Shown here: positions 7,596-17,933 of the stretch, one piece after another | How the letters are laid out: each line of letters begins with the position of its first letter | How positions within the stretch are numbered: position 1 is the stretch's first letter | Assembly: GCA_019455045.1 (NCBI GenBank) | Contig: JACFND010000016.1 | Location: forward strand, 1-48,896 | Reading direction: 5' to 3' | Length of the DNA: 48,896 nt | From: Flavobacteriia bacterium | GTDB lineage: Bacteria > Bacteroidota > Bacteroidia > Flavobacteriales > Weeksellaceae | Translations under genes and position numbers: made by a program | Notes under the pieces: generated by a model | Database searches by the model: none | What the model was told of the DNA's origin: nothing | What the model saw: the letters and a program-made list of their open reading frames with translations, nothing else

Positions 7596-10229
7596 CTATT
7601 TCTTTGTAATTGTCATGATTGCATTTCCGGCTGCCGGAATTATCTGTACCATTTTTTCAGCCGATTTTGTTTTTGGATTGATCCACATTGTTGTTTTGTC
7701 CGAAGGATTGTCAACCGAAACAATTTCAACTTTGAAACAGTCCGCATCATTTACTTTTTCGGTTCCGTTCACCTTCAGATTGACCTGTTTTGATTTTGCA
7801 GTCATCGCATCCGGAACGAGATAAGAAAGCGTATAGCCGTCTCTCAGCGGAAGTCCTGCAATCAACAGATCATAACCGGCTCCGTCGCTCAGATATGCAC
7901 CGTCCATCGGGATGTCTATGGTCTGACCCATCGCGGACATTGAAACTTTTTCTTTTTCAAAAACAATCGGAATCTGCATGCCCATCTGTTCAATGTTTCG
8001 TTTGACCGGTTCAAAAGATGCAGTGAATTCAATTTCATCTGCCGAATTTCCCATCGCACCCGAAGCCTCGTCTTTGACAATCCAGTTGGCGCCTGATTTT
8101 GATATGGTGCGGGTCATTTCCATCGGAAGAGTTTGCCCCTGAACTTCCAGAACAATTCCGTAATTTGTTGTTCCCGCCTTCAAATCATTGCTGATTTTTG
8201 GCAAGACTGATGCAGTTTCCACTTTTTCGGCAGGAGTATAAGTAACTGTATTGATATCAACCGTTAATTCCTTCAATCTTTTTGCCACATCATCGGGCAT
8301 ATCTTTCTGATAACGTCCACCGATTACTTCAGACAGAAATTTCTCGATTTCTGCACACATCGCCATATTGTTTACCGGTTTTGCATAGCCGTGACCTTCA
8401 TCATCAGCCAGCAGATAAGTTACTTTTTTGCCTTTGTCACGCAAAGCGATTACGATCTGGTCCGATTCTGCCTGATTCACTCTCGGGTCATTGGCTCCCT
8501 GAATAATCAACAGCGGTTTTACAATTTTATCCACACTGAAAAGCGGGCTGGCATCGTGTATCAGCTTTTTTCCTTCTTCGGTGTTGGGATCGCCAACCAT
8601 TCCGTACAGAAATGCTTTTGCAGCTTCCCAATAGGCAGGAACAGAATTGAGCAAAGTAAAAATATTGCTCGGGCCGACGATGTCAACTCCGGCAGCATAC
8701 AAATCGGGTGTAAAAGCCAAACCGGCCAGAGTTGCATACCCGCCATAGCTTCCACCCATAATGGCCACTCTGTTTTTATCTGCAATTCCCCGGTCGATCA
8801 TATATTTGACACCCCAGGTGATGTCATCCTGCATCAGTTTTCCCCATTGAAGATCTCCTGCGTTCTGAAAATCTTTTCCGTATCCGCCGCTTGCACGGAA
8901 ATTTGGCTGCAATACCGCATAACCGCGATTGGCCAAAAACTGTACATACGAACTGTATCCCCAATAATCTCTCGGACCTTTCGGACCGCCGTGTACAAGG
9001 ACCACCATCGGCAGATTTTTACCGCTGCCTGCCACAGGAAGAGTCAGATAACCCGGAATTTCCAGACCGTCGCTGCTTTTGTAACGAATCGGCTTCATTT
9101 CAGCCAGATATTTTTCCACCTTTTTCAGCTCGGGTCGAGGCGTGTACTGAAAAATCAGTTCTTTGGTTTTGGCATCAAAAAAATAAGTTTCGGAAGCGTA
9201 TTTGTCACCCCAAACGGTGATCAGGAATTTTGAGTAATCTTTTGTGGAACTTGAAAAATTCACTTCTCTTCCCGGAAATTTTCCTTTCAGGAAATTGTAG
9301 TTAGCTTCCCAGGTTTTGTCTTTCCAGTAATATTCGGTTTTATCAGCAGTATAGGAAGTCGATATGATTTTGTGTGTATTTCTGTCGATTCTCACCGCAT
9401 CCAAATCCACCCTTCCTTTTGGGTCGCTTTCGATTTTGGTGATTTTTTTGGTCTTCGGATCCAATTCATAGAGCGAACTCAAATCTGAATCTTCTTTGTT
9501 GCTGACCAGATAAACCTTGGTGTTTTCGTTGTTCCAGCTCGAAATGTATGCCTGCTCGGTTACCGAAGTTTCATAAATCTCGGTCAGTTTATCACCTTCT
9601 TTGTACAGAATTTTGGTGGTTCCTTTATCGTCCGTTGTATAAAGGATTCTCATTTTTTCATCCCAATCAAAATCATAACCGGTGATTCGGTCTGTGTTTT
9701 TATAAATCATCTTCAGTTCACCCGTAGAAATTTTAAGCGAATACAGATCATGCCAGGCTTTGTCACGGTCGTTCAATCCGATCATCAGCAGATCCGGGTC
9801 TTTTTGGCTCACCATAAAAATCTGTGCTGCCACATCTTTTAGGGGCGTCAGATTCCTTGATTCAGGAACTCCATTTGATGCTTTCGCATTCGGATCAACC
9901 GCAAAGACATTGGTATTTTCGTCTCCGTCATTGTCCTTTACATACAGTATGTATTTGCCGTCTTCTGACCAAAAATAGCCGTACAGCGGGATTTTGCTGT
10001 CGGTCAGCGGTCGAGCTTTTTCAAAGGCTTCGTCAAATGACTTGACCCAGATGTTCATGATTCCGTCATATTCTTTCATAAAAGAAATCCATTTTCCGTC
10101 GGGGCTCAGCTGCCCGGCAGATATTTCAGGATTTCCAAAAAACAATTCCCTGTCCAACAACGGGGTTTCCTGTGCACTTATCATTTGCATTCCAATGATT
10201 AAGGTTAATAATGAGAAAAATCTTTTCAT
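7596..10229 (-). CDS. secreted S9 family prolyl oligopeptidase with a C-terminal beta domain
   Basis: The 877-aa protein starts with a signal peptide ending in ISAQ (residue 19), so it is exported to the periplasm. An N-terminal WD-like propeller (about 25-370) precedes an alpha/beta-hydrolase domain with the triad S494 (GGSYGG), D581 (ANDPRV) and H613 (EGHGY). It probably cleaves short peptides, often after proline or as an acylaminoacyl-peptidase. An extra C-terminal region of about 210 residues (from about 665) is beta-rich and resembles DUF3108-like domains; this is unusual for the family. It has its own terminator. Family secure, substrate unknown. Confidence 0.9.
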   Translation of the reverse strand: MKRFFSLLTLIIGMQMISAQETPLLDRELFFGNPEISAGQLSPDGKWISFMKEYDGIMNIWVKSFDEAFEKARPLTDSKIPLYGYFWSEDGKYILYVKDNDGDENTNVFAVDPNAKASNGVPESRNLTPLKDVAAQIFMVSQKDPDLLMIGLNDRDKAWHDLYSLKISTGELKMIYKNTDRITGYDFDWDEKMRILYTTDDKGTTKILYKEGDKLTEIYETSVTEQAYISSWNNENTKVYLVSNKEDSDLSSLYELDPKTKKITKIESDPKGRVDLDAVRIDRNTHKIISTSYTADKTEYYWKDKTWEANYNFLKGKFPGREVNFSSSTKDYSKFLITVWGDKYASETYFFDAKTKELIFQYTPRPELKKVEKYLAEMKPIRYKSSDGLEIPGYLTLPVAGSGKNLPMVVLVHGGPKGPRDYWGYSSYVQFLANRGYAVLQPNFRASGGYGKDFQNAGDLQWGKLMQDDITWGVKYMIDRGIADKNRVAIMGGSYGGYATLAGLAFTPDLYAAGVDIVGPSNIFTLLNSVPAYWEAAKAFLYGMVGDPNTEEGKKLIHDASPLFSVDKIVKPLLIIQGANDPRVNQAESDQIVIALRDKGKKVTYLLADDEGHGYAKPVNNMAMCAEIEKFLSEVIGGRYQKDMPDDVAKRLKELTVDINTVTYTPAEKVETASVLPKISNDLKAGTTNYGIVLEVQGQTLPMEMTRTISKSGANWIVKDEASGAMGNSADEIEFTASFEPVKRNIEQMGMQIPIVFEKEKVSMSAMGQTIDIPMDGAYLSDGAGYDLLIAGLPLRDGYTLSYLVPDAMTAKSKQVNLKVNGTEKVNDADCFKVEIVSVDNPSDKTTMWINPKTKSAEKMVQIIPAAGNAIMTITKK

Positions 10230-10277
10230 TTGTAGTGGTTTTTTAGGTAATTAACTGAGTTTTAATAATTCGGTGAG

Positions 10278-11408
10278 TTACTTCACTTTTTCCAAAACGG
10301 AATAATAGAGCTGTTCGTATAGCGGAAGTATTTTTTTCTTGTCAAACAGAAGTGCTCTCTCTTTTGCATTGTGTTTGAATTCTTTGAGCATGTTTTCATC
10401 TTTCAGCAGCAGTATCGATTTTTCTGCCATTCCTTTGACATCTCCAATCGGAAGAAGAAAACCGGTTTCACCTTCAATATTCACTTCAGGAATACCGCCC
10501 GCATTGGATGAAACCACCGGAACCCTTGCTGCCATCGCCTCAAGCGCCGCCAGACCAAAACTTTCTTTTTCGGACGGAAGAAGAAACAGATCGGCTGAAC
10601 AGAGGATACGGTACAGATCATTGACCTTACCCAGATTTTTCACCTTATCATTGATCCCGAGCATATTGATCTGCTCGCTTACTCTTTCCCATTCCGGGCC
10701 TTCACCAACAATGATCAGACGTGCATCCACTTCTTTTTGGATTTCATAAAAAACGCTGATCACATCCTCCACCCTTTTTACTTTTCTCAGGTTTGAAACA
10801 TGAATCACGATTTTTTCTGTCCGGTCAAAACAGTCATCCACGCAGTCACATTCGCTTTTGGTTGGAAACTGTGAGTTATCAATAAAATTCGGAATGACTT
10901 CTATTTCATTTGTAATATTGAAAAATTCAAAGGTTTCTTTTTTCAGATCTTCAGAAACCGAAGTAACCCGATCCGATTTGTTGATCGAAAATTCAACCGC
11001 AGGTTTGTAAGCGGGATGACTGCCCACCAGCGTTATATCAGTACCGTGAAGCGTTGTAATCACAGGAAGATCGATTCCTTTTTCTTTCAGTATCTGTTTT
11101 GCAAAATAAGCTGCATAGGCATGCGGAATCGCATAATGCACATGAATCAGGTCCAGACCGTAAGTTTCAACCACATTGACGATGATGGTGCTCAGCGCAA
11201 GCGAATAGGGCTGAAATTCAAACAGCGGATAGCTTTCAACATTGACCTTGTGAAAATAGATGTTTGTCAGCGTTACATTCAGACGCGCCGGAAGACTGGT
11301 GCTGATAAAATGAACCTGATGACCGCGCTCGGCGAGATCCATTCCCAGTTCTGTGGCTACAATACCGCTTCCGCCATAAGTCGGATAACAAACAATTCCA
11401 ATTTTCAT
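10278..11408 (-). CDS. bshA: N-acetyl-alpha-D-glucosaminyl L-malate synthase
   Basis: This 376-aa GT4 glycosyltransferase joins UDP-GlcNAc and L-malate in the first step of bacillithiol synthesis. The N-terminus MKIGIVCYPTYGGSGIVATELG is the BshA signature with the glycine-rich loop; LHGTDITLVG and the C-terminal nucleotide-binding motif EKESFGLAALEAMA (EX7E) follow. Length is normal. It is cytosolic. bshB and bshC are not in the window; in Bacteroidota they are usually elsewhere. It lies between the S9 peptidase and the WG-repeat gene, same strand, with no evidence of a shared function. Confidence 0.94.
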   Translation of the reverse strand: MKIGIVCYPTYGGSGIVATELGMDLAERGHQVHFISTSLPARLNVTLTNIYFHKVNVESYPLFEFQPYSLALSTIIVNVVETYGLDLIHVHYAIPHAYAAYFAKQILKEKGIDLPVITTLHGTDITLVGSHPAYKPAVEFSINKSDRVTSVSEDLKKETFEFFNITNEIEVIPNFIDNSQFPTKSECDCVDDCFDRTEKIVIHVSNLRKVKRVEDVISVFYEIQKEVDARLIIVGEGPEWERVSEQINMLGINDKVKNLGKVNDLYRILCSADLFLLPSEKESFGLAALEAMAARVPVVSSNAGGIPEVNIEGETGFLLPIGDVKGMAEKSILLLKDENMLKEFKHNAKERALLFDKKKILPLYEQLYYSVLEKVK

Positions 11409-11453
11409 TTCTCGTTTAATTTGTTTGCAATTTAATTCTTTTTGACTGAAAAA

Positions 11454-13022
11454 TCAATCCGCATAAACCACGCCGAAGTCTGAAGCATACGCAGAAAAAT
11501 GACCTTTTTCGTCATACAGTCCAAAAAGAATGTATCCGGGCTGTTCGTAATAATTTTTTATATAAAATGCCGGATAGTCAGTAAAAACAGGCTCTATCGT
11601 CTGCTGGACATTCGAACCCGATTCGGCATCATACACAGTCAGTATCAGTCCGTAAAGACCGTCTTTTTTCAATACAATGAAATCAGTTTCAATTTCACCC
11701 GGCAGATTCACACCGTTTCGTCCCACCTCATCAAATCCCGAAGAAAACATTTGTTTGCCGGCTGGCGACATCAGAAAAGCTTTTCCGTCTTTGTAACCGA
11801 CTATGTTTCTGAAAACCGGCTGCACATACGAAATCTCATCGGGTTTCATATTGCCGCTTCCGGGTTTCATCTTCAATTCAAAATCGCTGCTTCCCTTTTT
11901 GGGTTCAAACTCAAAACGGTTCATCACACCAAGGATCGAATCATACTCAATCGGCAGTACCGGCTGAAGATCGTGTGACAGGGTACCGCATTTGAATTGA
12001 TTATCTTTTTTCAGACAAACCAGATAGTAATCGTTTCCAAAATAAGTGATCGAATCATAATCCGTTTCGGTAGGAACACCGTCTCTGATCCAGCCGAATT
12101 TTCCGTTTGACTTGTAAATCAGATCGCCAGCCTGATTTTTGATTTTTGTATATTTAAAAATCGGTTCAATGTCTTTTGGAAGTTCCAACTGACGAAATTC
12201 AGCAGAATCTTTTCTGTAAAGAATTTTACCATCTTCACCCTTGTAAAGCGATCTCTTTTCGTGTTTTCCGCTTTTTACGGTTTCTTTGCTTTTGATCTCG
12301 GTAATCTTGTCTGTTCCGATGATCTCGGGTTCGGGTACCTCACCGCCGAAATCTTCAAAACTGAAATTTTCTTTTGTAATTTTCAGTATTTTCTTCTGCT
12401 CCTTCTTCTTTGAATCGACATAACTGAAATAAAAAGTATCGCCAACCTTGTTTTTTCTCAAAAGTTTGAAATCGGTTACTTCCCTGAAATACCATTCTTT
12501 GATTTTCCCGGTATCTCCGTCAAAGACAAAAATGCCCGGCCGATCCTGAAAATCCTCGGAAAACAGCAGCGCATATTTCGGTCTGTTCTGATTCTGACTG
12601 CTTTTTCCGGCTGTACCCATCAGTTCGAGCTTTTTGAATTCTGCAGATTCAACTTTTTTTCCGTTCGAATCATAAAGCAAATATCGAAGCGGACTGTTGG
12701 GTTCGGCGCCGTCTTTCAATACACCGAGAATCATCATGTCGGGCAATACTCTGTAAATCAGACTGGACTGCGGTTTGATGATTTCTTTGTCTTTATGAAT
12801 CAGACCGTGCAAAACCGTATTTCCTTCATTGACCGTCGAAATAAAATATTTTCCGGTCAGCCAGTTCAGCTGATCATATTTAGGTTCAATTTTGATTTGG
12901 GCATTCTGGTCGATCAGTCCGAATTTATCTGCTTTTTTATAGGGAATCAATACATCCTGAGCATTCAGTCCGACCGAAAAAGTCAGCATTAAAATTGCAA
13001 ATTTTATCTTCTTCATCATCAC
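11454..13022 (-). CDS. secreted WG-repeat-like protein
   Basis: The 522-aa protein has a signal peptide ending in GLNAQ. Units such as KADKFGLIDQNAQIKIEPKYDQL, KSNGKFGWIRDGVPTETDYDSI and KDGLYGLILTVYD are degenerate WG (beta-leaflet) repeats, spaced through the protein. Such proteins are common in Bacteroidota and their function is unknown, possibly protein or envelope binding. Its start overlaps the end of the LOG gene by four bases (ATGA type), so the two are translationally coupled. Three consecutive ATG codons make the exact start uncertain by two residues. Confidence 0.72.
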   Translation of the reverse strand: MMMKKIKFAILMLTFSVGLNAQDVLIPYKKADKFGLIDQNAQIKIEPKYDQLNWLTGKYFISTVNEGNTVLHGLIHKDKEIIKPQSSLIYRVLPDMMILGVLKDGAEPNSPLRYLLYDSNGKKVESAEFKKLELMGTAGKSSQNQNRPKYALLFSEDFQDRPGIFVFDGDTGKIKEWYFREVTDFKLLRKNKVGDTFYFSYVDSKKKEQKKILKITKENFSFEDFGGEVPEPEIIGTDKITEIKSKETVKSGKHEKRSLYKGEDGKILYRKDSAEFRQLELPKDIEPIFKYTKIKNQAGDLIYKSNGKFGWIRDGVPTETDYDSITYFGNDYYLVCLKKDNQFKCGTLSHDLQPVLPIEYDSILGVMNRFEFEPKKGSSDFELKMKPGSGNMKPDEISYVQPVFRNIVGYKDGKAFLMSPAGKQMFSSGFDEVGRNGVNLPGEIETDFIVLKKDGLYGLILTVYDAESGSNVQQTIEPVFTDYPAFYIKNYYEQPGYILFGLYDEKGHFSAYASDFGVVYAD

Positions 13023-13606
13023 ATAATTTTATTTGCATCCAAAACCGGCACAAAAGGCAGTATATAGGATTTCATCCTTTGGATCAGTTCATCAATCGAA
13101 TCGCTGACCAGCAGCATTTTTTTAAAATCTTTTCTGAGCAGTTCTTCCTCAATCATCCGGTCGGTCAGGTCGATCAGCGAATCATAATATCCGTTCACAT
13201 TGAGGATTCCGATCGGTTTTCTGTGCAGTCCGAGCTGTCCCCAGGTCAGTATTTCGAACAATTCCTCCATGGTTCCGAAACCGCCGGGCAGCGCGATGAA
13301 ACCATCCGAATTTTCCTGCATCAGCGCTTTTCTTTCATGCATGCTGCTCACCGTGATCAGTTCGGTCAGACCCTGATGCGCAATTTCTTTTTTCTTTAAA
13401 AAATCGGGTATGATGCCGATGATCTTTCCGTTTTTTGACAGTGCGCCTTCGGCCAGTTTTCCCATCACCCCTACTTTGGCTCCGCCGTAAACCACACCGA
13501 TTTCCATTCCTGCAAGTTTCGACCCGAGTTCAAAAGCAGCATCGCCGTACACCGGATTTTTTCCGATTCCCGAAGCACAAAACACACAGATATTCTTCAT
13601 TTTCAT
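13019..13606 (-). CDS. LOG family protein (TIGR00730), cytokinin riboside 5'-monophosphate phosphoribohydrolase-like
   Basis: The 195-aa Rossmann-fold protein contains the LOG motif PGGFGTMEE at 107-115 and the N-terminal GGAKVGVMGKLAEGA phosphate-binding region. Family members hydrolyse nucleoside 5'-monophosphates to base and ribose 5-phosphate; the physiological substrate in bacteria is often unclear. It is cytosolic. M1 or M3 could be the start. The stop overlaps the start of the WG-repeat gene, suggesting one transcript. Confidence 0.9.
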   Translation of the reverse strand: MKMKNICVFCASGIGKNPVYGDAAFELGSKLAGMEIGVVYGGAKVGVMGKLAEGALSKNGKIIGIIPDFLKKKEIAHQGLTELITVSSMHERKALMQENSDGFIALPGGFGTMEELFEILTWGQLGLHRKPIGILNVNGYYDSLIDLTDRMIEEELLRKDFKKMLLVSDSIDELIQRMKSYILPFVPVLDANKIM

Positions 13607-13714
13607 TTTCTGATTTGCGAAGTTATAAAAAATGATTTGAAACGGATACCGTTAAATCCGGCTGACCCAATTTATTTTTTTGTAATTTAACCCAATAATC
13701 AAACTGCTGAAAAA

Positions 13715-14389
13715 ATGAAAACAATTTTATCTATTTTCGCATACTGTATCTCTCTGCTGATCAGCGCACAAAATCTGAACGGCGCCTGGGTCAACAAAAA
13801 CGATCGGTCATCGATACTGATACTGGTACAGGACAATTATTTTACAAGAACCGTCTTTACACCAACCGAATTTGTTGAATCTGTTGGCGGAACTTTTGAA
13901 ATCAAAGACGATCAAATCAGAATCAATCTTGAATTCGATACGGCTTTGAACCAGTTGGGAACTTTTGATCTGGAATATGAACTGAATGATGATGTGCTGA
14001 CAGTCGATTATTTGAAATTCACCCGTGCGGACGACGGTTCGGCACCGCTTGCCGGTGTCTGGCAGATCAGCGGAAGAAATGACAAAGACGGAAATTTTAC
14101 CGAAATCAAACATACCGGAACACGGAAAACGCTCAAACTGCTGACCGGAACTTATTTTCAGTGGTTTGCAATCGATCCGGGCAAAAAGGAATTCTACGGA
14201 ACCGGCGGCGGAACCTATACTTTTAAGGACGGAAAATATACTGAAAACATTGAATTCTTTTCAAAAGACAACAGCCGTGTGGGTGCTTCGCTGAATTTTG
14301 AAGACAAAATTGAAAACGGAAAATGGAACCACACCGGACTGAGCAGTAAAGGCGAACCGCTGAATGAAGTCTGGCAAAAGGTTGAATAA
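13715..14389 (+). CDS. secreted lipocalin-like protein, function unknown
   Basis: The 224-aa product has a signal peptide ending in LISAQ. The mature part begins NLNGAWVNKNDRSSILILVQDNYFTRTVF and repeats the pattern of a strand-rich lipocalin-like fold, with LAGVWQISGRNDKDG near the middle, where a second half may begin. The WxxK/GxW pattern is typical of small secreted Bacteroidota proteins that bind unknown ligands. It is a lone gene; its stop is one base from the end of convergent cls. No function can be given. Confidence 0.6.
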   Translation: MKTILSIFAYCISLLISAQNLNGAWVNKNDRSSILILVQDNYFTRTVFTPTEFVESVGGTFEIKDDQIRINLEFDTALNQLGTFDLEYELNDDVLTVDYLKFTRADDGSAPLAGVWQISGRNDKDGNFTEIKHTGTRKTLKLLTGTYFQWFAIDPGKKEFYGTGGGTYTFKDGKYTENIEFFSKDNSRVGASLNFEDKIENGKWNHTGLSSKGEPLNEVWQKVE

Positions 14390-14390
14390 T

Positions 14391-15845
14391 CTACATCAAA
14401 GGCGCAATCAGTTTCAGCAATTTTTCCAAAAACTGTTTGAAACCCGATCTGCTTTTCCATTCTTCAATATCGATTTGAGATGAATTTTCAAGATCATTCA
14501 AAAATGATTTTTGAAGTTCTTCCGCAATTCTCCGGTCATAAATGATCGCATTGACCTCAAAATTCAAATCAAAACTTCTGTGATCCAGATTTGCAGTACC
14601 GACAAACGACACCTCTTCATCGCAGACAATGGTTTTGGCATGAACAAATCCCTTTTCGTACAGATAAATTTTTGCGCCGGCATCGAGCAGTTCCACATAA
14701 TGGGATTTTGAAACCGCATTTACAATCGCTGAATCCGAAATACCCGGAACCAGTATCCTAACATCCACACCTTTGCGAATCGCCATTTCAATCGCGGTCA
14801 GCAGTTCTTCATTTGGGATAATGTACGGAGTCGTAATCCAGACATTCTTTTTTGCATTGCCGATCAATTGAAGATAACTGTAAAGAATCTCGGGTCTTTT
14901 TGAATCGGGTCCGCTCGAAACAATCTGAACCCGGCTCATTTCATCAGGATTTTCAGATTTGTGATGAATTCTAAAATAATCTTCTGTCGGTTTTAAATTT
15001 TCACCCGAACAGAAATTCCAGTCCGCAAAAAATATGTTTTGAAGACTCCATGCTGCTTCACCGGTGACTTTCAGATGGGTATCCCGCCAATAAAGTTTGT
15101 TTTTTCGTGAATTGTCATATCGATCCGAAATATTGATACCGCCGATAAAACAGCATTTGGCATCTACGATCACAATCTTTCTGTGATTTCTGTAATTGAT
15201 CCGGTTTGCAAAATTGATGAATGCAATTTTATAGAAAGGGTAAGCTTTTACGCCGTTTTCAATCAGTCTTGGCACTATGGTTTTTCGAATCGACCGGCTG
15301 CCAAAATCATCATAAATAAATCTGACCTCCACGCCTTCGTTTGCTTTTTTGATCAGCAGATCCGCAATTTCATTTCCAATCCGGTCATCTTCATAAATGT
15401 AATATTCAATATGGATATGATGTTTTGCAGCTTCAAGCGCTTTGAGCAGTTCGGGAAATTTCTTTTCGCCGTTGATCAGGAGTTCTGCCCTGTTTTTGCT
15501 GCTTGCAAAGGCAAGCGGTGAGTTTGGAAACAGCAAATTGAGCTCATAAAAATTCGGAAACAGATTTTCAATTTCGGCTGAAGACCTCTGTCTGTAATGA
15601 ACAATAAATTCTCTGATTTCGTCGCTCTGATTCTTGTCAACCAGCAGTTTCTTTGAATAAATCGACCGCTTTCTGTAATTCAGTCCGACCGAAAAATAAA
15701 CAAGCATACCAATCACCGGAATCATAACCGTCAAAAGTATATAGGCAGCTGCTTTGACTGAGTCATCTGTGTCATAAACAATCCTGATGACGACCGCAAT
15801 AACGATCAATGCATACAGGGATTCTATAATCAGAAAAAGATTCAA
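14391..15845 (-). CDS. cls: cardiolipin synthase (PLD superfamily)
   Basis: The 484-aa membrane enzyme condenses two phosphatidylglycerols into cardiolipin and glycerol. Two N-terminal helices (about 4-22 and 33-53) anchor it. The two phospholipase D motifs are NHRKIVIVDAKCCFIGGINI at about 220 and HAKTIVCDEEVSFVGTANLD at about 400, each with the H, K and D of HxK(x)4D. Length equals other ClsA-type enzymes. It lies convergent with the lipocalin-like gene, one base apart, with no terminator between. Confidence 0.93.
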   Translation of the reverse strand: MNLFLIIESLYALIVIAVVIRIVYDTDDSVKAAAYILLTVMIPVIGMLVYFSVGLNYRKRSIYSKKLLVDKNQSDEIREFIVHYRQRSSAEIENLFPNFYELNLLFPNSPLAFASSKNRAELLINGEKKFPELLKALEAAKHHIHIEYYIYEDDRIGNEIADLLIKKANEGVEVRFIYDDFGSRSIRKTIVPRLIENGVKAYPFYKIAFINFANRINYRNHRKIVIVDAKCCFIGGINISDRYDNSRKNKLYWRDTHLKVTGEAAWSLQNIFFADWNFCSGENLKPTEDYFRIHHKSENPDEMSRVQIVSSGPDSKRPEILYSYLQLIGNAKKNVWITTPYIIPNEELLTAIEMAIRKGVDVRILVPGISDSAIVNAVSKSHYVELLDAGAKIYLYEKGFVHAKTIVCDEEVSFVGTANLDHRSFDLNFEVNAIIYDRRIAEELQKSFLNDLENSSQIDIEEWKSRSGFKQFLEKLLKLIAPLM

Positions 15846-15893
15846 ACAAATTTGATTTTATCAGAGACTAAATTACAAAGAATTTATTTCAGC

Positions 15894-16394
15894 TTAAAAT
15901 AGTTTCATCGGTGCTTTGCCGAGTGCCCTTCTCAGTATCCCGATCTGACCGATATGATACATTTGGTGTTCGTTGAGAAATGCCCACAAATCGCCGACCG
16001 TTCCGTCGAAAATTCCGCTGCCTTTGAGTGATGAACCGGGAATTTCACGGTCGAGTTCTTCGTCCGGAAGGGTTTTCAGTCTTTCCCTGACAATCGGATA
16101 CATATCGTTCCATTCTTTTTTGATTTCTTCGATTGACGGATAATTAAAATTGTCCAAAGCTTTGGTTTTGCTCAGTCCGGCAAAGATATCATCCCATTTG
16201 TGTTGAATTTTTGCACCCGACAAATCCGCAATTCCGTATTGTGCGTTGACCAGGTGTCCTGCCAGGTATTTGATATGATTCATCTGCTGATCGATTCTTT
16301 GATTGGTTTCGCTGTCAGAAAGACCTTCGAGCGAATTGTTGAACCAGTGATTCAAAAGATCAAACTGGGCCAGCAATTGTTTTTTACTGCTCAT
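15894..16394 (-). CDS. DinB family protein (DUF664/DfsB-like)
   Basis: From ATG 16392-16394 the product is 166 aa, MSSKKQLLAQFDLLNHWFNNSLEGL. The longer in-frame extension to 16457 is not typical of the family and is rejected as start. It has the DinB four-helix layout with metal-ligand histidines: H in YLAGHLVNAQYG, and the C-terminal NEHQMYHIGQIGILRRALG. Members are metal-dependent thiol transferases or proteins of unknown function; with bacillithiol made in this organism (bshA), a BSH-dependent role is possible but not shown. Confidence 0.85.
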   Translation of the reverse strand: MSSKKQLLAQFDLLNHWFNNSLEGLSDSETNQRIDQQMNHIKYLAGHLVNAQYGIADLSGAKIQHKWDDIFAGLSKTKALDNFNYPSIEEIKKEWNDMYPIVRERLKTLPDEELDREIPGSSLKGSGIFDGTVGDLWAFLNEHQMYHIGQIGILRRALGKAPMKLF

Positions 16395-16499
16395 GATTTT
16401 GATTTTTAATGACATCAAATTTACAAAATCCCAAAGCCAAAGTAAATTGAAAACCAAATGAATATCGGTTTTATCTCTAATTTAGAATGAAGTGCGCAA

Positions 16500-17912
16500 T
16501 CAGTCGTAGATCAGATATTTCGATCTGACTTTTTTGAATGCTTCCAAATCTTTTTGCCAGCTTTCTTTGATCTGCTTTTCGGTCATACCCGAATCAATCT
16601 GCTGTCTGAGCTGATCGGTTCCTGCGAGTTTGTCGATCCAGAATTCACCCGAATTTTTGATCCAAAAAGGTTCTTTTCCAACATAATTTTTATGCGCTTT
16701 GATCAGCCATGACAAATTGATTTCGGATAAATATGGCGTATTGCTCAAATCTTCGCCATAACAGACTTTTCCCTGAAATCTTGGGCTTTTTGAACCCGCA
16801 TTCGGTTCGGGTACAAACTGAAAATCTATGTTTTTCAGATAAGGCGAACCGTAAATCTGAAAAGGTTTGTCGGTGCCTCTGCCCTCGCTGCCGTTGAAAG
16901 CTTCAAAAAAACAGGTGCTCGGATACAGATTGACCGATTTGTCATTAGGCAGATTGGGCGACGGTTTGACAGGCAGTGAATATCGTGTATTGTGTGTATA
17001 ATTCTTGAGCGGAATCACAGTCAGATCGCATTTAACACCGTTTGCCAGCCAGCCTTCACCATTGATCATTTGCGCATATTCGCCTATCGTCATTCCGTAA
17101 ACCACCGGAACCGGATGCATACCGACAAATGATTTGAATTTCGGATTCAAAACCGGGCCGTCCACATAATGCGCATTCGGATTCGGCCGGTCAAAAACGA
17201 TCAGCTTCTTTCCGTTTTCGGCGGCAGCTTCCATCACATAATGAAGGGTTGAAATATAAGTATAGAATCTGGCGCCCACATCCTGAAGATCGAAGATGAT
17301 GATATCCAGATCTTTGAGCTGTTCGGCTGTCGGTTTTTTGTTTTTCCCGTAAAGTGAAATCACCGGCAGACCGGTTTTTGAATCTTTGCCCGATGCAACC
17401 GTAGCACCCGCATCCGCATCGCCACGAAAGCCGTGTTCGGGTGAGAATATCTTTTTTATATTCAATCCGTTATCATTCAGATAATCCACTGTATGAACTT
17501 TTTCCCAGGATACTTTGTTAAATGAAATCAAACTCATCGTATCATTTCCCGAACAGTTTGGTTTCAATAATCTTTTTGTTTCAATCTTCAAAAATAATAT
17601 TCCGGTTTGATTGGTAACAATTCCAATATTGTTCTTAATTCCGGCTTTTCTGTCTTTGAAAATGATCTTATTTGAAATTTCAAAATTCTCAACACCAAGG
17701 ATTACATTGTCCTTTTTAAATTTATCCAAATAATTGACTTCAAAAAAACGGTCACCCTTTTTCTCTACGGTTCTGTAATTGTTTGATTTAAAGTTAAAAG
17801 TATCATAAACACTTTTTGCATTCTTTAACTCTGAAGCGCAGTCATTTTGAGCAGTCAAAGAATTTGAAACAAAAAGAAAAACCAATAAATATTTGATTGC
17901 ATTAAAAATCAT
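16500..17912 (-). CDS. NamZ-family (DUF1343) exo-beta-N-acetylmuramidase-like protein with a divergent N-terminus
   Basis: The 470-aa protein has a signal peptide ending near LTAQ and is exported. From about residue 135 it matches DUF1343/NamZ (FSPEHGFRGDADAG, DLQDVGARFYTYISTLH, VFDRPNPN, NGSEGRGTDKPFQIYGSPYL), enzymes that remove terminal MurNAc from peptidoglycan fragments. The first 130 residues are unusual: a NQTG motif typical of the family start appears at about 103-106 but is followed by an insert (LFLKIETKRLLKPNCSGNDT) before the expected HTVDYLNDNGL. This may be an N-terminal extension plus insertion. It lies 21 bases downstream of aspA on the same strand. Confidence 0.82.
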   Translation of the reverse strand: MIFNAIKYLLVFLFVSNSLTAQNDCASELKNAKSVYDTFNFKSNNYRTVEKKGDRFFEVNYLDKFKKDNVILGVENFEISNKIIFKDRKAGIKNNIGIVTNQTGILFLKIETKRLLKPNCSGNDTMSLISFNKVSWEKVHTVDYLNDNGLNIKKIFSPEHGFRGDADAGATVASGKDSKTGLPVISLYGKNKKPTAEQLKDLDIIIFDLQDVGARFYTYISTLHYVMEAAAENGKKLIVFDRPNPNAHYVDGPVLNPKFKSFVGMHPVPVVYGMTIGEYAQMINGEGWLANGVKCDLTVIPLKNYTHNTRYSLPVKPSPNLPNDKSVNLYPSTCFFEAFNGSEGRGTDKPFQIYGSPYLKNIDFQFVPEPNAGSKSPRFQGKVCYGEDLSNTPYLSEINLSWLIKAHKNYVGKEPFWIKNSGEFWIDKLAGTDQLRQQIDSGMTEKQIKESWQKDLEAFKKVRSKYLIYD

Positions 17913-17933
17913 TCTCTACTATTTGCAGTAAAA

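Noticed and set aside
8391..9233. 280-codon plus-strand frame opposite the S9 peptidase
   Set aside because: It is an antisense shadow of the clearly supported peptidase gene, with no domain of its own.
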